From: Jilunia laotingensis
GTDB lineage: Bacteria; Bacteroidota; Bacteroidia; Bacteroidales; Bacteroidaceae
NCBI RefSeq assembly: GCF_014385165.1
Contig: NZ_JACRTF010000002.1
Coordinates: 1 to 43,945, forward strand
Direction of reading: 5' to 3'
Length of the DNA stretch: 43,945 nucleotides
Under the pieces are notes generated by a model that was not told where the DNA came from, did no database searches, and was given only the letters and a program-made list of their open reading frames with translations. This document shows, piece by piece, positions 6,590 through 15,591 of this stretch (the stretch's first letter is position 1; each line of letters starts with the position of its first letter). The translations under genes and the position numbers were made by a program.

Positions 6590-7600
6590 TTAAGCAACCT
6601 TTGTATTTTTCTCTTCTTCAACTTCTTCCACATCTAGCCTTATATTTAGATGCTGGGCTATGAATTTACTACCTTTAATAGCATCTGCCAATACAGTAAA
6701 TAAAAATTTAGGTTCTTCTTTTATTGCTTTGCACCATGATTTTAAATAAGCCGCATTTTCTTCTCTGACGGTTACAGAAATACCCAAATATACACCAGAC
6801 AAAGCCGATATTAATTCTGCTACAAGTTCTTCACGCCCATAATTGAATTTATCATTTTCATAAAATCCTTTTCGATTTAGTCTATTTTTAACACCTGTAC
6901 TATGTCCCATTTCATGTAATTCTGTACCATAAAAACTTTCTCCGTCCTTAAATTGGCTCTTTAAAGGTAAAGTAATGCTATCATTTGATATTGAATAAAA
7001 CGCACTATCACTAGAAACCGTTTGAATAGGACATACCCAATTTTGATTCTTATTCATTTCATCAAGTATTGGATTTACATACATTTCTTTCTCTTCTTGT
7101 GGCTGTTCCTCTCCTGAAAATTTAGCCTTTAATATATCCCATCTATTGGGATATTTTTCCGCAAAGTTTGTTTGGTCTAAATTAAAAACTTGGAAATATT
7201 TTGTATAAGCTGCTAAACGGTATTCTTTTTGTTCTTCTTCTGATAATTTGTTATATTCATCATATGAAATTTTTTCATTTGTCTGACGATGATAAGCACA
7301 AAATAATGTATAATAAACAGGAAAAGCAACAGCACCTTTTAGAACATTAATACCTTCGTTTCGTGCTTGATTGAATGTCAAAAAAACAGGAGTTTGATAA
7401 TTATATTTTTCACACAAAAAATAAAGTAAAAAAGCGTTTCCACCACTATAAGTACGACCTGTTAAATTTTGTGGTAAAAAGTTCTGTTTAGAGTTGACTT
7501 TAGAGAACCAAGGTTTTTGCCAATTCATAGACAAGCTTTCAATTTTTTCAACCATAAGGTTTACAAACTTCTCTGCATTTTTATCAAAAGTAGATTTCAT
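6590..7600 (-). CDS. ardC: ArdC-like antirestriction protein
   Basis: A 336-aa protein with the two-part ArdC layout. The N-terminal domain (about 1-130; NWQKPWFSKVN.., LTGRTYSGGNAFLL, PVFLTFNQARNEG) is the ssDNA-binding ArdC-N module. The C-terminal zincin-like domain has the metal site HEMGH at about 229-233 and a downstream glutamate in YGREELVAE. ArdC proteins protect incoming plasmid DNA from host restriction during conjugation. Here the gene is driven by promoter cassette B (7676-7707), followed by a strong terminator (6553-6588), and flanked by the two hairpin modules, so it forms an isolated unit. Early expression from a single-stranded entry promoter is possible but not shown. Confidence 0.9.
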   Translation of the reverse strand: MKSTFDKNAEKFVNLMVEKIESLSMNWQKPWFSKVNSKQNFLPQNLTGRTYSGGNAFLLYFLCEKYNYQTPVFLTFNQARNEGINVLKGAVAFPVYYTLFCAYHRQTNEKISYDEYNKLSEEEQKEYRLAAYTKYFQVFNLDQTNFAEKYPNRWDILKAKFSGEEQPQEEKEMYVNPILDEMNKNQNWVCPIQTVSSDSAFYSISNDSITLPLKSQFKDGESFYGTELHEMGHSTGVKNRLNRKGFYENDKFNYGREELVAELISALSGVYLGISVTVREENAAYLKSWCKAIKEEPKFLFTVLADAIKGSKFIAQHLNIRLDVEEVEEEKNTKVA

Positions 7601-7675
7601 AATTTTGTTTGCTGTTCTTTATACTGGCAGCCAAACCAGCTTTAAAAGTTTATTTATCTCTTTATTTTCAATACT

Positions 7676-7707
7676 CAAAGATAGTAATTTTCTATAAATG
7701 TCGCAAA
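7676..7707 (-). promoter_or_regulatory. Promoter cassette copy B (drives ardC)
   Basis: Minus-strand TTTGCGAC (7707-7700) and TATCTTTG (7683-7676), the same sequence and spacing as the copy at 5638-5669. The leader to the ardC ATG at 7600 is conserved, including the CTGG..CCAG repeat. Immediately upstream (7768-7780) lies another TTTTCCCTAAAGTT box. Confidence 0.8.
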
Positions 7708-7806
7708 TAATAAGACAATTATTTTTGTTAAAAATAGTTTATAATCGGCTGATTTTTAACGTATTATCTTTTCCCTAAAGTTTTATATATTTTGGGTGAG
7801 AGATAA

Positions 7807-8006
7807 GGTTTTATAAACGGAATATTCCCTTTAGGGAACATGAAGTCTATAAAACCGAATATCCAATGCCTTGCTTTTGTAGGTGCTTCATAGAAGCGGT
7901 GAAAAAAGCAAAGCATTGGATATACCTTAGAAGGGTGGGTGGGAAAATGCGTTAGGGATTGCAGCGGAAAGCCCACAGCGTAGCGAGGACTTGCAGCGAA
8001 AAGCCC
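7807..8006. repeat. Hairpin module 2: two inverted repeats, CCTTAGAAGGGTGGGTGGG, then GC-rich direct repeats
   Basis: The outer repeat GGTTTTATA/TATAAAACC (7807-7815, 7848-7856) encloses the palindrome TTCCCTTTAGGGAA (7825-7838). A second, longer inverted repeat (7859-7878 and 7904-7923) follows, and the motif CCTTAGAAGGGTGGGTGGG is at 7925-7943, directly after it. Then TTGCAGCGGAAAGCCC (7959-7974) recurs as TTGCAGCGAAAAGCCC (7991-8006). Layout matches module 1 although the hairpin sequences differ. Nothing here looks coding. Confidence 0.75.
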
Positions 8007-8024
8007 GACCTGAAAGGTAACGCC

Positions 8025-8618
8025 CTATTTATTTCTTCTATTCATCAATCTTACTTTTTCATAACGTAAATACCTATACAAAGTAGCCTTACTTCCAATG
8101 TGTAAAATTCTACATATTTCATCTATAGAATAATCCCGATTTTCATATAAACGCTTTGCTGCTATAGCTTTTCTCTTTGCATCTTCCGATAACCCTATAG
8201 GTCGTCCCGTAAGTTTCCCTCGTTCTTTTGCAGCTTGTAATCCAGCCCTAGTTCGTTCTACTATTATTTCACGTTCATATTCAGCCAATGAAGCAAAAAT
8301 TCCAAATTGACATCTTCCTAAAGCACTATTAGTATCAATACCATCAACTATGCTTTTGAATGCAATTTTTCTTTTCTGCAAACAATCAACTATATAAACT
8401 AAATCTTTCAAAGAACGTCCTAATCTATCTAGCTTCCAGATAACAAAAGTATCACCTTCTCGCAAATATGCAAGGGCTTTATCTAATTCGGGTCTATCCT
8501 TTACTCCTGATACTTTTTCCTCAAATATAAGTTTGCATCCGGCTTCTTTTAAAGCATCTAGCTGCAAATCTAAATTCTGTTCCCTCGTTGAAACACGAGC
8601 GTAGCCTATTATCTCCAT
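8025..8618 (-). CDS. Serine recombinase, DNA invertase/resolvase family
   Basis: A 197-aa small serine recombinase. From the ATG at 8618 (an in-frame TTG lies upstream at 8633) it starts MEIIGYARVSTREQN with the catalytic serine at residue 10. The family core follows: LDLQLDALKEAG, FVIWKLDRLGRS, FASLAEYEREIIVERT. A C-terminal helix-turn-helix (about 150-185; YSIDEICRILHIGSKATLYRYLR) would read the crossover site. Such enzymes invert or resolve DNA between short dyad sites. No obvious pair of classical inversion sites abuts the gene, so the target is open: the repeat arrays or hairpin module 2 are candidates. It is transcribed away from the tra operon. Confidence 0.9.
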   Translation of the reverse strand: MEIIGYARVSTREQNLDLQLDALKEAGCKLIFEEKVSGVKDRPELDKALAYLREGDTFVIWKLDRLGRSLKDLVYIVDCLQKRKIAFKSIVDGIDTNSALGRCQFGIFASLAEYEREIIVERTRAGLQAAKERGKLTGRPIGLSEDAKRKAIAAKRLYENRDYSIDEICRILHIGSKATLYRYLRYEKVRLMNRRNK

Positions 8619-8763
8619 TTTATTTAAATCCAAGTTTCATAAATTCAACTATTCGCGAAACTATTTTAAACTAGGGCTTTCCCCCCTGTTATTACCTCTA
8701 GTACTATTATAAATCAAAAGTACAGAAAAAGGGTCGATTAATGAAACTTTTAAATTTAAGAAT

Positions 8764-9105
8764 ATGAGTTATTCACAATTTATCATGGCTGTATTTGCCA
8801 TTTATGTAGTTTACTACGCTGCAAACATCCTGTATGATGCTTTCCTAAAGCAAAGCAAAACCAATACAGGTGAAGAAGAAGAAATTATTTCAATAGGAGA
8901 GGAAGAAGAAATACCTCACAAAGTTGTAGATGAAGATTTTGAAACAGGCTCATACGAAAAAGAAGATGAAAAAAAAGAATCTGAACAGAATTATGTATCT
9001 GTAAATGAATCTATTGAAATGGAAGTTGAAACACAAGGTATTCCAATGGAACAACTTCTTGCTAAAGGGAAAAGCATGTTTTCACACGTAAATTTTAACA
9101 AATAA
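8764..9105 (+). CDS. Acidic single-pass membrane protein, first gene of the tra operon
   Basis: A 113-aa protein with an N-terminal transmembrane helix (about 4-27; FIMAVFAIYVVYYAANILY) and a long, strongly acidic cytoplasmic tail (EEEEIISIGEEEEI, EKEDEKKESEQ). It is 19 bp upstream of traE. Proteins of this shape occur at this position in Bacteroidales tra operons, but I cannot assign a tra letter safely. No consensus promoter was found in 8619-8763, which contains TTCGCGAA and a GTACT/AGTAC inverted repeat. Confidence 0.7.
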   Translation: MSYSQFIMAVFAIYVVYYAANILYDAFLKQSKTNTGEEEEIISIGEEEEIPHKVVDEDFETGSYEKEDEKKESEQNYVSVNESIEMEVETQGIPMEQLLAKGKSMFSHVNFNK

Positions 9106-9124
9106 ACAACTAATTTTTATTCAA

Positions 9125-9439
9125 ATGAAAAAGTTTTTTTCAAAAATTGCTCAAAGAGCATTCGCTTTAGCCATTAGCATAATGGTAGTAACTAACACTT
9201 TTGCACAAGGTGCTGCGGGAATTGATGCAGCTAGTTCTGAACTTGCAACCTACATGGACCCCCTAGGAAACATGATGATGATACTAGGAGGTCTAGTAGG
9301 ATTAGTTGGAGCAGTGCGAGTTTATTTAAAATGGAACTCTGGTGACCAAGATGTACAAAAGGCTGTTATGGGCTGGATGGGGTCATGTATCTTTCTGGTT
9401 GTATCAGGTGTTGTCGTAAAAGCATTCTTCGGAATCTAA
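9125..9439 (+). CDS. traE: TraE, conjugative transfer protein (DUF4134)
   Basis: A 104-aa protein with a signal-like hydrophobic N-terminus ending around TNTFAQG, then two hydrophobic helices (MMMILGGLVGLVGAVRVYL and CIFLVVSGVVVKAFFGI) joined by a short polar loop containing WNSGDQDVQKAVMGW. This is the DUF4134/TraE pattern of CTnDOT-like elements, considered a VirB2-like, pilin-type small membrane protein. It precedes traF by 1 bp, as in related operons. Confidence 0.88.
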   Translation: MKKFFSKIAQRAFALAISIMVVTNTFAQGAAGIDAASSELATYMDPLGNMMMILGGLVGLVGAVRVYLKWNSGDQDVQKAVMGWMGSCIFLVVSGVVVKAFFGI

Positions 9440-9440
9440 T

Positions 9441-9740
9441 ATGTCGAAAGAGTATCCAAGTTACAATGTATATAAGGGGCTACAAAAGCCCCTTATTTTC
9501 AAAGGATTTAAAGGCAAGTTCATATATATCGGTGGAGCTTGTATTATTAGTGCTTTACTTTTATGTGCTATTGTTTCTACTCTGGCTTCTTTTATGTGGG
9601 GAGGTATAACTCTTGTAATAGTTATGTTTGGAGGGTTAGGAATAACATCGCAATTACAAAGAAAAGGGCTTCACAGGAAAGATAAACGAAAAGGCATATA
9701 TATAGTATCACGCACTTTTATAAGAGATAGAAAAAAATAA
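9441..9740 (+). CDS. traF: TraF, conjugative transfer protein (DUF4133)
   Basis: A 99-aa protein beginning with the conserved polar segment YPSYNVYKGLQKPLIFKGFKG, followed by two adjacent transmembrane helices (about 30-75) and a basic tail (KGLHRKDKRKG). This matches DUF4133/TraF, a VirB3-like inner-membrane component that works with the TraG ATPase. The gene lies between traE and traG with almost no spacing. Confidence 0.88.
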   Translation: MSKEYPSYNVYKGLQKPLIFKGFKGKFIYIGGACIISALLLCAIVSTLASFMWGGITLVIVMFGGLGITSQLQRKGLHRKDKRKGIYIVSRTFIRDRKK

Positions 9741-9745
9741 AGCTT

Positions 9746-12586
9746 ATGAAAAAGAAAAGTGAATTTGAAGCTCCTTATATTGGTATTGAAACAATAGACA
9801 ATACTCCTATATTCTATAACCGAAGGGGCGACTATTCTGTTATCATTAAATGTGAAAATCCTATAATACAGTATTCAGCAGATATGGATGCTTACTATGA
9901 TTTTCACCACTTATTTACTAATATCCTCAAAGTATTAGGAACTGGATATACAATACAAAAACAGGATATTCTATGTAAAAAATCATTTTTACCACCCCAG
10001 AATAGGAAGAACGACTATTTATCAAATCGTTATTTTGAACATTTTAAAGGACGAATATATACTGATATTTCTACTTATCTTGTTATTACAGGAGAAGTAG
10101 AAAGGTCTAAATTCTTTTCTTTTGACCCTCGAAGGTTTGATACTTTTATTAGAAACATCACAAAAGTATTAGGACTATTCGCTAACAGAGGAATAAGAGC
10201 TAAACTATTAAATGAAAATGAAATAGAAATATATATAAAAAGATTTCTATCTATCAATTTCAATCAGCAAACAGTAAGCCTAAAAAATATCAAAGCAAGA
10301 GAAGAAAATCTTATAATTGGAGAAAAAAACGTACAGTGCATTTCTCTTGTAGATATTGACGAAGTTAATTTTCCTTCTGTTATAAAACCATATAAAGAGG
10401 TCAATATTGGGCTAAGGTTTCCTGTTGACTTACTCTCTTTTTTGCATGATACACCAGGTATAGACACAATTATCTATAATCAAGTAATAAATATTCCAGA
10501 CCAACGAAACGAAGCAAACAAATTAGAAGGCAAAAAGAAAAAACATAAAGGAATGCCTGACCCTGCAAATGATTTATGTGTAGAAGACATAGAACGAGTG
10601 CAGTCGGATATTGCCAGAGAAGGGCAAATGCTTGTATATGCACATTATAATATAATTCTTGCTGGTCTTGATGATATTAGTAAGGCTATCAACTATGTTG
10701 AAACATCTCTTTTTGATTGTGGCATTATTATTAATAAACAATGCTTCAACCAATTAGAATTATTCGAATGTGCACTGCCAGGAAACGCAATCAACCTAAA
10801 CAGTTATGACAAATTTCTAACAACTTCCGATGCTGCAATTTGTCTTTTGTTCAAGGAAAAATTACAAGTAACAGAAAACAGCCCTTTTCTTACTTATTTT
10901 ACAGACAGACAAGGATTGCCTGTTGGAATAGATATGTCCGGGAAAGAAGGTGAGAAAAAATATACAAATAACTCCAACTTCTTTGTTTTAGGTCCAAGTG
11001 GTTCTGGTAAGTCTTTCTATGTCAACTCCAAAGTAAGACAATGGGTTTTAGATAACACTGATATTGTATTGGTAGATACAGGGCATAGTTATTCAGGAAT
11101 GTGCGAATACTATCATGGCAAATACATTACTTATTCTGAAAGCAAGCCTATATCTATGAATCCTTTCCGAATTACTGAAGAAGAGTATAATGTAGAAAAG
11201 AAAAACTTTCTTAAATCATTAATTTTCCTGATATGGAAAGGTGCAAATGGTGAGGTCAAAAAGCAAGAAGAAGAAATTATGGATATTACCATAGAAAAAT
11301 ACTATTCTTTCTACTTTCATCCCTTTAATGGTTATTCAGATGCGGAAAAAGAAGCCATACGTGAAAATTTACTACTCGAATTTCAAGTCAATGAAGAAGA
11401 ATTTGAAAACGAAAGGGAAAAAGAAGAACGCAAGATACTTTCCGAAAAAATAGAGAAATTACAGCAACTAGTAGAAAAAGGAGAAGGCGGAGAAAAAACC
11501 AACGCAGAAAAAGCGATACAAAACATTCTCATCGAAAAAGGCTTTACACGCCAAGAGCTTGATAATCCTGAAACTAGATTACTTTCTATAATAGAAAGAC
11601 GAATCCAGAAGAAGGAAGATATATTGAAAGAAATAAAAGTTGAAAGCTTATCTTTTAACTCTTTCTACGAATTTTCCCTACGCATTATACCTATCATTTG
11701 CAAAGAGAACAAAATTGATTTTGATATTACTAACTATAAGTTTCTATTAAAAAAATTCTATAAAGGAGGACAGTTAGAAAAAACTCTTAATGAGGATTTT
11801 GACACTTCCCTTTTTGAAGAACCCTTTATAGTTTTTGAAATTGATGCAATTAAAGATGACCCTGAATTATTTCCAATAGTAACCTTAATTATTATGGACG
11901 TTTTTATTCAAAAAATGAGATTAAAAAAGAACAGAAAGGCATTAATAATTGAAGAAGCATGGAAAGCCATAGCTAGCCCTATGATGGCTGGCTATATACT
12001 CTATTTGTATAAAACAGTTCGTAAATTTTGGGGTATGGCAATGGTTGTTACTCAAGAACTGGAGGACATAATTAGTAATCCTGTAGTCAAAAACTCTATA
12101 ATCAGCAACTCCGATATTATATGCCTATTAGACCAAAGTAAATTTATAGACAAATATCAAGAAATAGCAAATCTTTTATCCCTAACGGAAGTAAATCAAA
12201 AGCAAATATTTACCATAAATCAACTTCCCAATAAAGAAAACCGTAATCGGTTTAATGAAGTATTTATAAAAAGAGGAAATTATGGAAATGTATTTGGAGT
12301 AGAGGTTTCTCTACACGAATATTTCACATTTACTACAGAACGAATTGAAAAAGATGCTGTTGGATATTATCATATCATTTATGGTAGTTTCCAAACAGGA
12401 TTGGATAATTTTATAATAGACCTAAAATCTTCCAAATTAAAAAATATGGATTGGGTTTTACAAGTCAATAAGGTACTAGGGTATCACTCCGATGATGGAA
12501 GCCTAAAAGATATACTTAACATCATAGGGGAACAACCATTATATAAGTATATCCTAGATAAATACAAATGGATTACAAACCGTTAA
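9746..12586 (+). CDS. traG: TraG, VirB4-like conjugation ATPase
   Basis: A 946-aa protein, somewhat longer than common TraG proteins of about 830 aa because of a charged insertion around residues 545-640 (many E/K, coiled-coil-like). The Walker A motif GPSGSGKS is at 416-423 and the Walker B region LIIEEAW near 733-739. The N-terminal half is the VirB4-type domain that contacts the membrane channel. It would power assembly of the type IV secretion apparatus and substrate passage. It follows traF by 5 bp and the TraI-like gene follows by 10 bp, so all belong to one operon. Confidence 0.93.
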   Translation: MKKKSEFEAPYIGIETIDNTPIFYNRRGDYSVIIKCENPIIQYSADMDAYYDFHHLFTNILKVLGTGYTIQKQDILCKKSFLPPQNRKNDYLSNRYFEHFKGRIYTDISTYLVITGEVERSKFFSFDPRRFDTFIRNITKVLGLFANRGIRAKLLNENEIEIYIKRFLSINFNQQTVSLKNIKAREENLIIGEKNVQCISLVDIDEVNFPSVIKPYKEVNIGLRFPVDLLSFLHDTPGIDTIIYNQVINIPDQRNEANKLEGKKKKHKGMPDPANDLCVEDIERVQSDIAREGQMLVYAHYNIILAGLDDISKAINYVETSLFDCGIIINKQCFNQLELFECALPGNAINLNSYDKFLTTSDAAICLLFKEKLQVTENSPFLTYFTDRQGLPVGIDMSGKEGEKKYTNNSNFFVLGPSGSGKSFYVNSKVRQWVLDNTDIVLVDTGHSYSGMCEYYHGKYITYSESKPISMNPFRITEEEYNVEKKNFLKSLIFLIWKGANGEVKKQEEEIMDITIEKYYSFYFHPFNGYSDAEKEAIRENLLLEFQVNEEEFENEREKEERKILSEKIEKLQQLVEKGEGGEKTNAEKAIQNILIEKGFTRQELDNPETRLLSIIERRIQKKEDILKEIKVESLSFNSFYEFSLRIIPIICKENKIDFDITNYKFLLKKFYKGGQLEKTLNEDFDTSLFEEPFIVFEIDAIKDDPELFPIVTLIIMDVFIQKMRLKKNRKALIIEEAWKAIASPMMAGYILYLYKTVRKFWGMAMVVTQELEDIISNPVVKNSIISNSDIICLLDQSKFIDKYQEIANLLSLTEVNQKQIFTINQLPNKENRNRFNEVFIKRGNYGNVFGVEVSLHEYFTFTTERIEKDAVGYYHIIYGSFQTGLDNFIIDLKSSKLKNMDWVLQVNKVLGYHSDDGSLKDILNIIGEQPLYKYILDKYKWITNR

Positions 12587-12596
12587 AGATAATATC

Positions 12597-13271
12597 ATGA
12601 AGAAAATCCTATTTATTTTAGTGGTAGCATCTACTTTAACCCAAGTTGCATATTCGCAAAAGGCAGTCTTGGATATAACCTGTATGGAAACACTTATAGC
12701 TAATCATAAGGTGCAACATACTTCTTTCTCTAAAGTGAAAGAGAATGAAGCTCAAATAAGCCTTATACAAAAACAAATCAGTGAAAAAATGGTTCAGATT
12801 GAATTTTTCCAAAGCAAATTTTATAATAGCCTAAAATCTGTAGAAGCCATCATAAAAACAGGAAAAGATATTATCTACTGCACTGATATTGCAGCAGATA
12901 TTGGTAAATATCAAAAACAAATGGTTGAACTTGCTGTAGGTGACCCGGCTTTATTATTGGTGTCAGCAAAAACAGAGCTAGAATTAGTAAATCGCACTGC
13001 GGATTTGACACAATACATTTATCAGGTCGCTATTGTCGGGACAGATGTAAACCTTATGGATAATAAGCAAAGAATAGACTTGCTTAAGTATGTTATTAAT
13101 GAACTAAGAAACATGAGAGGTATAGCATACGCTGTATGCCGACAGATGAAAACAGCAAAAAGAAATGGAGTATTACAAACATTAGCTCCGGGGGTATTTA
13201 AATACAAAGATAATCGTTCAAAATTAGTTGATGATTTATTACAGAATTATAAAGTAAAACCTAAAAGATAA
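12597..13271 (+). CDS. TraI-like secreted transfer protein (VirB5-like, DUF4141-type)
   Basis: A 224-aa protein with a cleavable signal peptide (MKKILFILVVASTLTQVAYSQ) and a long, helical mature part. The C-terminal signature NLMDNKQRIDLLKYVINELR and the following MRGIAYAVCRQMK resemble the end of TraI of CTnDOT-like systems, and the position between traG and traJ is that of traI. It would act in the periplasm or at the pilus tip. A second gene at 27629-28312 encodes a clear paralogue, so the plasmid carries two versions. The traI name is withheld because the overall match is only partial. Confidence 0.7.
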   Translation: MKKILFILVVASTLTQVAYSQKAVLDITCMETLIANHKVQHTSFSKVKENEAQISLIQKQISEKMVQIEFFQSKFYNSLKSVEAIIKTGKDIIYCTDIAADIGKYQKQMVELAVGDPALLLVSAKTELELVNRTADLTQYIYQVAIVGTDVNLMDNKQRIDLLKYVINELRNMRGIAYAVCRQMKTAKRNGVLQTLAPGVFKYKDNRSKLVDDLLQNYKVKPKR

Positions 13272-13272
13272 T

Positions 13273-13929
13273 ATGAAAAGAGTGCTTTTATTTTTTTCCC
13301 TAATGTTGATTATTGGTACTTCTAATACCTATTCCCAAATGCCTGTAAAGGATAAAGGGAAATGGAGCGTGCTTAATAATATGGAATTTATGGATAGAGT
13401 ACGACTACAACCAGAATGGTATCATTACTGGATATGGTATAAAAAGGTTTTGGGTATTAAAATTCCTTTGCCGGGCTTAGGGTTACACGACAAATACGGG
13501 AAGGAAGATAGACGTAATTTCCAGTTACAAGAAATTCCCATGATGGCAGCCGTAGAGTACAATAAATCAGAAACAGAAAAAGAAGGGTATAATGTTGATA
13601 CCATATATAGACAGGAACTCTTCAAATTTGGAGATAAAGAAATTGATTATCAATATACTTTAACTAAAAATCGTAGAAATGATATTCTTAATGATATAAA
13701 TAAAAAACTTGTCGAATATTCTTCTAATGGCGGTAATAAAGAACATGTTGAAGTTATAACTGATGAAGTTACTAGAATAAAAAAGAACATAGATATAATC
13801 CATGATTCACATATGAGTAACTCTAAAAAAAGGGAAGCCTATTTAGATTTTGATAAAGAACTAATAGAGGTTCTTTCATTAATAACAAGATTGAATAATA
13901 TAAATAAAACAATAATGAGCCATGAATGA
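13273..13929 (+). CDS. Secreted conjugation protein of unknown family (between traI-like and traJ)
   Basis: A 218-aa protein with a signal peptide (MKRVLLFFSLMLIIGTSNTYS). The mature part starts with aromatic-rich sequence (RLQPEWYHYWIWYKKVLG) and ends in a helical, charged region that probably forms a coiled coil (about 130-215). It starts 1 bp after the upstream gene and overlaps traJ by 8 bp, so it is surely part of the operon. The first 35 nt of this gene are identical to those of the gene at 27629, although the mature proteins are unrelated. The function is unknown; a periplasmic part of the transfer machinery is likely. Confidence 0.75.
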   Translation: MKRVLLFFSLMLIIGTSNTYSQMPVKDKGKWSVLNNMEFMDRVRLQPEWYHYWIWYKKVLGIKIPLPGLGLHDKYGKEDRRNFQLQEIPMMAAVEYNKSETEKEGYNVDTIYRQELFKFGDKEIDYQYTLTKNRRNDILNDINKKLVEYSSNGGNKEHVEVITDEVTRIKKNIDIIHDSHMSNSKKREAYLDFDKELIEVLSLITRLNNINKTIMSHE

Positions 13930-14944
13930 GTTAATAGATAAATTCTTATTTGAATTATTTGATGGACTAAGAGATAAAACAACTGTTCTATTCGGAGAAT
14001 TTATTGCGGATGCACAAGCATTGGCAGCAATCTTTATGTTGTTATATTTTGGAGTAGAAAGCTTCAAAATGATGAGTGGAGATAAAAAATTAGAGATTAT
14101 CCCGTTATTGCGTCCATTCGCACTGGGATTGGTTCTTATGTTCTGGATTCCCTTTATTAATCTAATCAGTTATCCCGGAGAGTTATTAACAGCACGAAGC
14201 AAGGCTATGTTTACGAATCAGATAGAAGAAGTAGAATTACTTTCTCGTAATAGATATGCACTCATTGATAGCGTAGCAGTAGAGTTATTACATACTTCAT
14301 TAGAAGTTGAAAGAGCCGAAAATGAAGTTAAGGATAAGAAATGGTATGATTTTAGTATAGACTTCTCAGCTATTGGAGACAAGATAGCTGGATTATATGT
14401 ATATGTAGTCGCTAAGGTTAAAATGATAATGTTTAATATCATTGAATTTATTGTCGTTACTTTTTGGCAAGTATGTACCTATTTTGTCTTTTTCCTACAA
14501 ATCATATTCACAGGAATATTAGTTATTCTTGGTCCACTAGCTTTTGCATTCTCTGTTTTACCTGCATTTCGGGATGCTTATATACAATGGATAGCTCGTT
14601 TTGTCAGTGTTAGTTTATATTCATGTATTGCATATATAGTATTATCAATTTCTTTAGTAGTAATGCAATATGGGATAGAAAGAGAAATTGAAATTTTAGA
14701 ATATGCGCTTAGAAATGAAGCTGCATTTGTCATGTATGTCGGAATGACCTCTGGAGGTGTCAATAGCTTCCTTCTTACAGCATTACTTGGAGCATTTGCC
14801 ATGCTTACAATACCTTTTGTTTCTACATGGATTGTAAGTACAACTGGAGTAGGGCAAGCAGTAGGAGGCATGGTTGGAGGAGCAGCCATCGCAACCAAAG
14901 CTGTAGCAGCTCCGGCTACAGGTGGAGCCAGTGCAGCTATGTAA
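13922..14944 (+). CDS. traJ: TraJ, polytopic membrane transfer protein (VirB6/TrbL-like)
   Basis: A 340-aa protein with several long hydrophobic segments (about 35-50, 63-85, 165-215, 225-255, 285-310) and a small-residue, alanine/glycine-rich C-terminus (VGGMVGGAAIATKAVAAPAT). This is the TraJ type of CTnDOT-like systems, an inner-membrane channel component. Its start overlaps the preceding gene by 8 bp, and traK follows after 32 bp. Confidence 0.88.
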   Translation: MNELIDKFLFELFDGLRDKTTVLFGEFIADAQALAAIFMLLYFGVESFKMMSGDKKLEIIPLLRPFALGLVLMFWIPFINLISYPGELLTARSKAMFTNQIEEVELLSRNRYALIDSVAVELLHTSLEVERAENEVKDKKWYDFSIDFSAIGDKIAGLYVYVVAKVKMIMFNIIEFIVVTFWQVCTYFVFFLQIIFTGILVILGPLAFAFSVLPAFRDAYIQWIARFVSVSLYSCIAYIVLSISLVVMQYGIEREIEILEYALRNEAAFVMYVGMTSGGVNSFLLTALLGAFAMLTIPFVSTWIVSTTGVGQAVGGMVGGAAIATKAVAAPATGGASAAM

Positions 14945-14976
14945 AAAGATTCATTAAATTTTAAATTCACATAATC

Positions 14977-15591
14977 ATGATTATTAAAAACTTAGAAAAT
15001 AAAATCAAATTAGCCGGAATTTTATCCATTGGCTGTTTTGCAACTAGTATAGTTATTTCAGGTATGGTACTAGCCTTTTGTTTCTCTTTAGTAAAAGCTG
15101 AAAGAAAAAAAATATATGTTTTGGATAATGATGTCCCTGTACTAGTAAAACAAACTGGTACAGAAGTCAACTTGGAAGTCGAATGTAAGAGCCACATAAA
15201 TCTATTCCACACTTTATTTTTCACATTACCACCAGACGATGAATTTATAAAATACAACATGGAAAAAGCCATGTATCTAATTGATGATAGCGGATTAAAA
15301 CAATATAATAATTTAAAAGAAAAAGGATATTTCAACACCATATTAGCGAGTTCTGCAACAGTAACAATTATGACAGATAGTATCAAGGTGGACATGAACA
15401 ACCTATCTTTTGAGTACTATGGCATCCAACGTATAGAGCGAGAAACCTCTATTCTAAAAAGGCAACTTGTAACTACAGGGAAATTAAGACAAATTCCACG
15501 TACTGAAAATAATCCTCATGGACTTATTATCACAGATTGGAAAACGATACTAAACAAAGACCTAGATTATAAAGTAAAAAAGAATTTCTAA
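14977..15591 (+). CDS. traK: TraK, VirB8-like transfer protein
   Basis: A 204-aa protein with one N-terminal transmembrane helix (about 12-37; AGILSIGCFATSIVISGMVL) followed by a periplasmic domain containing the conserved stretch HTLFFTLPPDDEFIKYNMEKA. Matches TraK of Bacteroidales elements, structurally related to VirB8, the periplasmic adaptor of the channel. Its last base is the first base of the traL start codon. Confidence 0.9.
   Translation: MIIKNLENKIKLAGILSIGCFATSIVISGMVLAFCFSLVKAERKKIYVLDNDVPVLVKQTGTEVNLEVECKSHINLFHTLFFTLPPDDEFIKYNMEKAMYLIDDSGLKQYNNLKEKGYFNTILASSATVTIMTDSIKVDMNNLSFEYYGIQRIERETSILKRQLVTTGKLRQIPRTENNPHGLIITDWKTILNKDLDYKVKKNF

Noticed and set aside
8025..8633. Start of the recombinase at 8633
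   Set aside because: The first codon is TTG; MEIIGYARVS from the ATG at 8618 is the usual family start.
8619..8763. Promoter of the tra operon
   Set aside because: No TTTG / TAnnTTTG pair at correct spacing was found; only short inverted repeats are visible, so no promoter is called.
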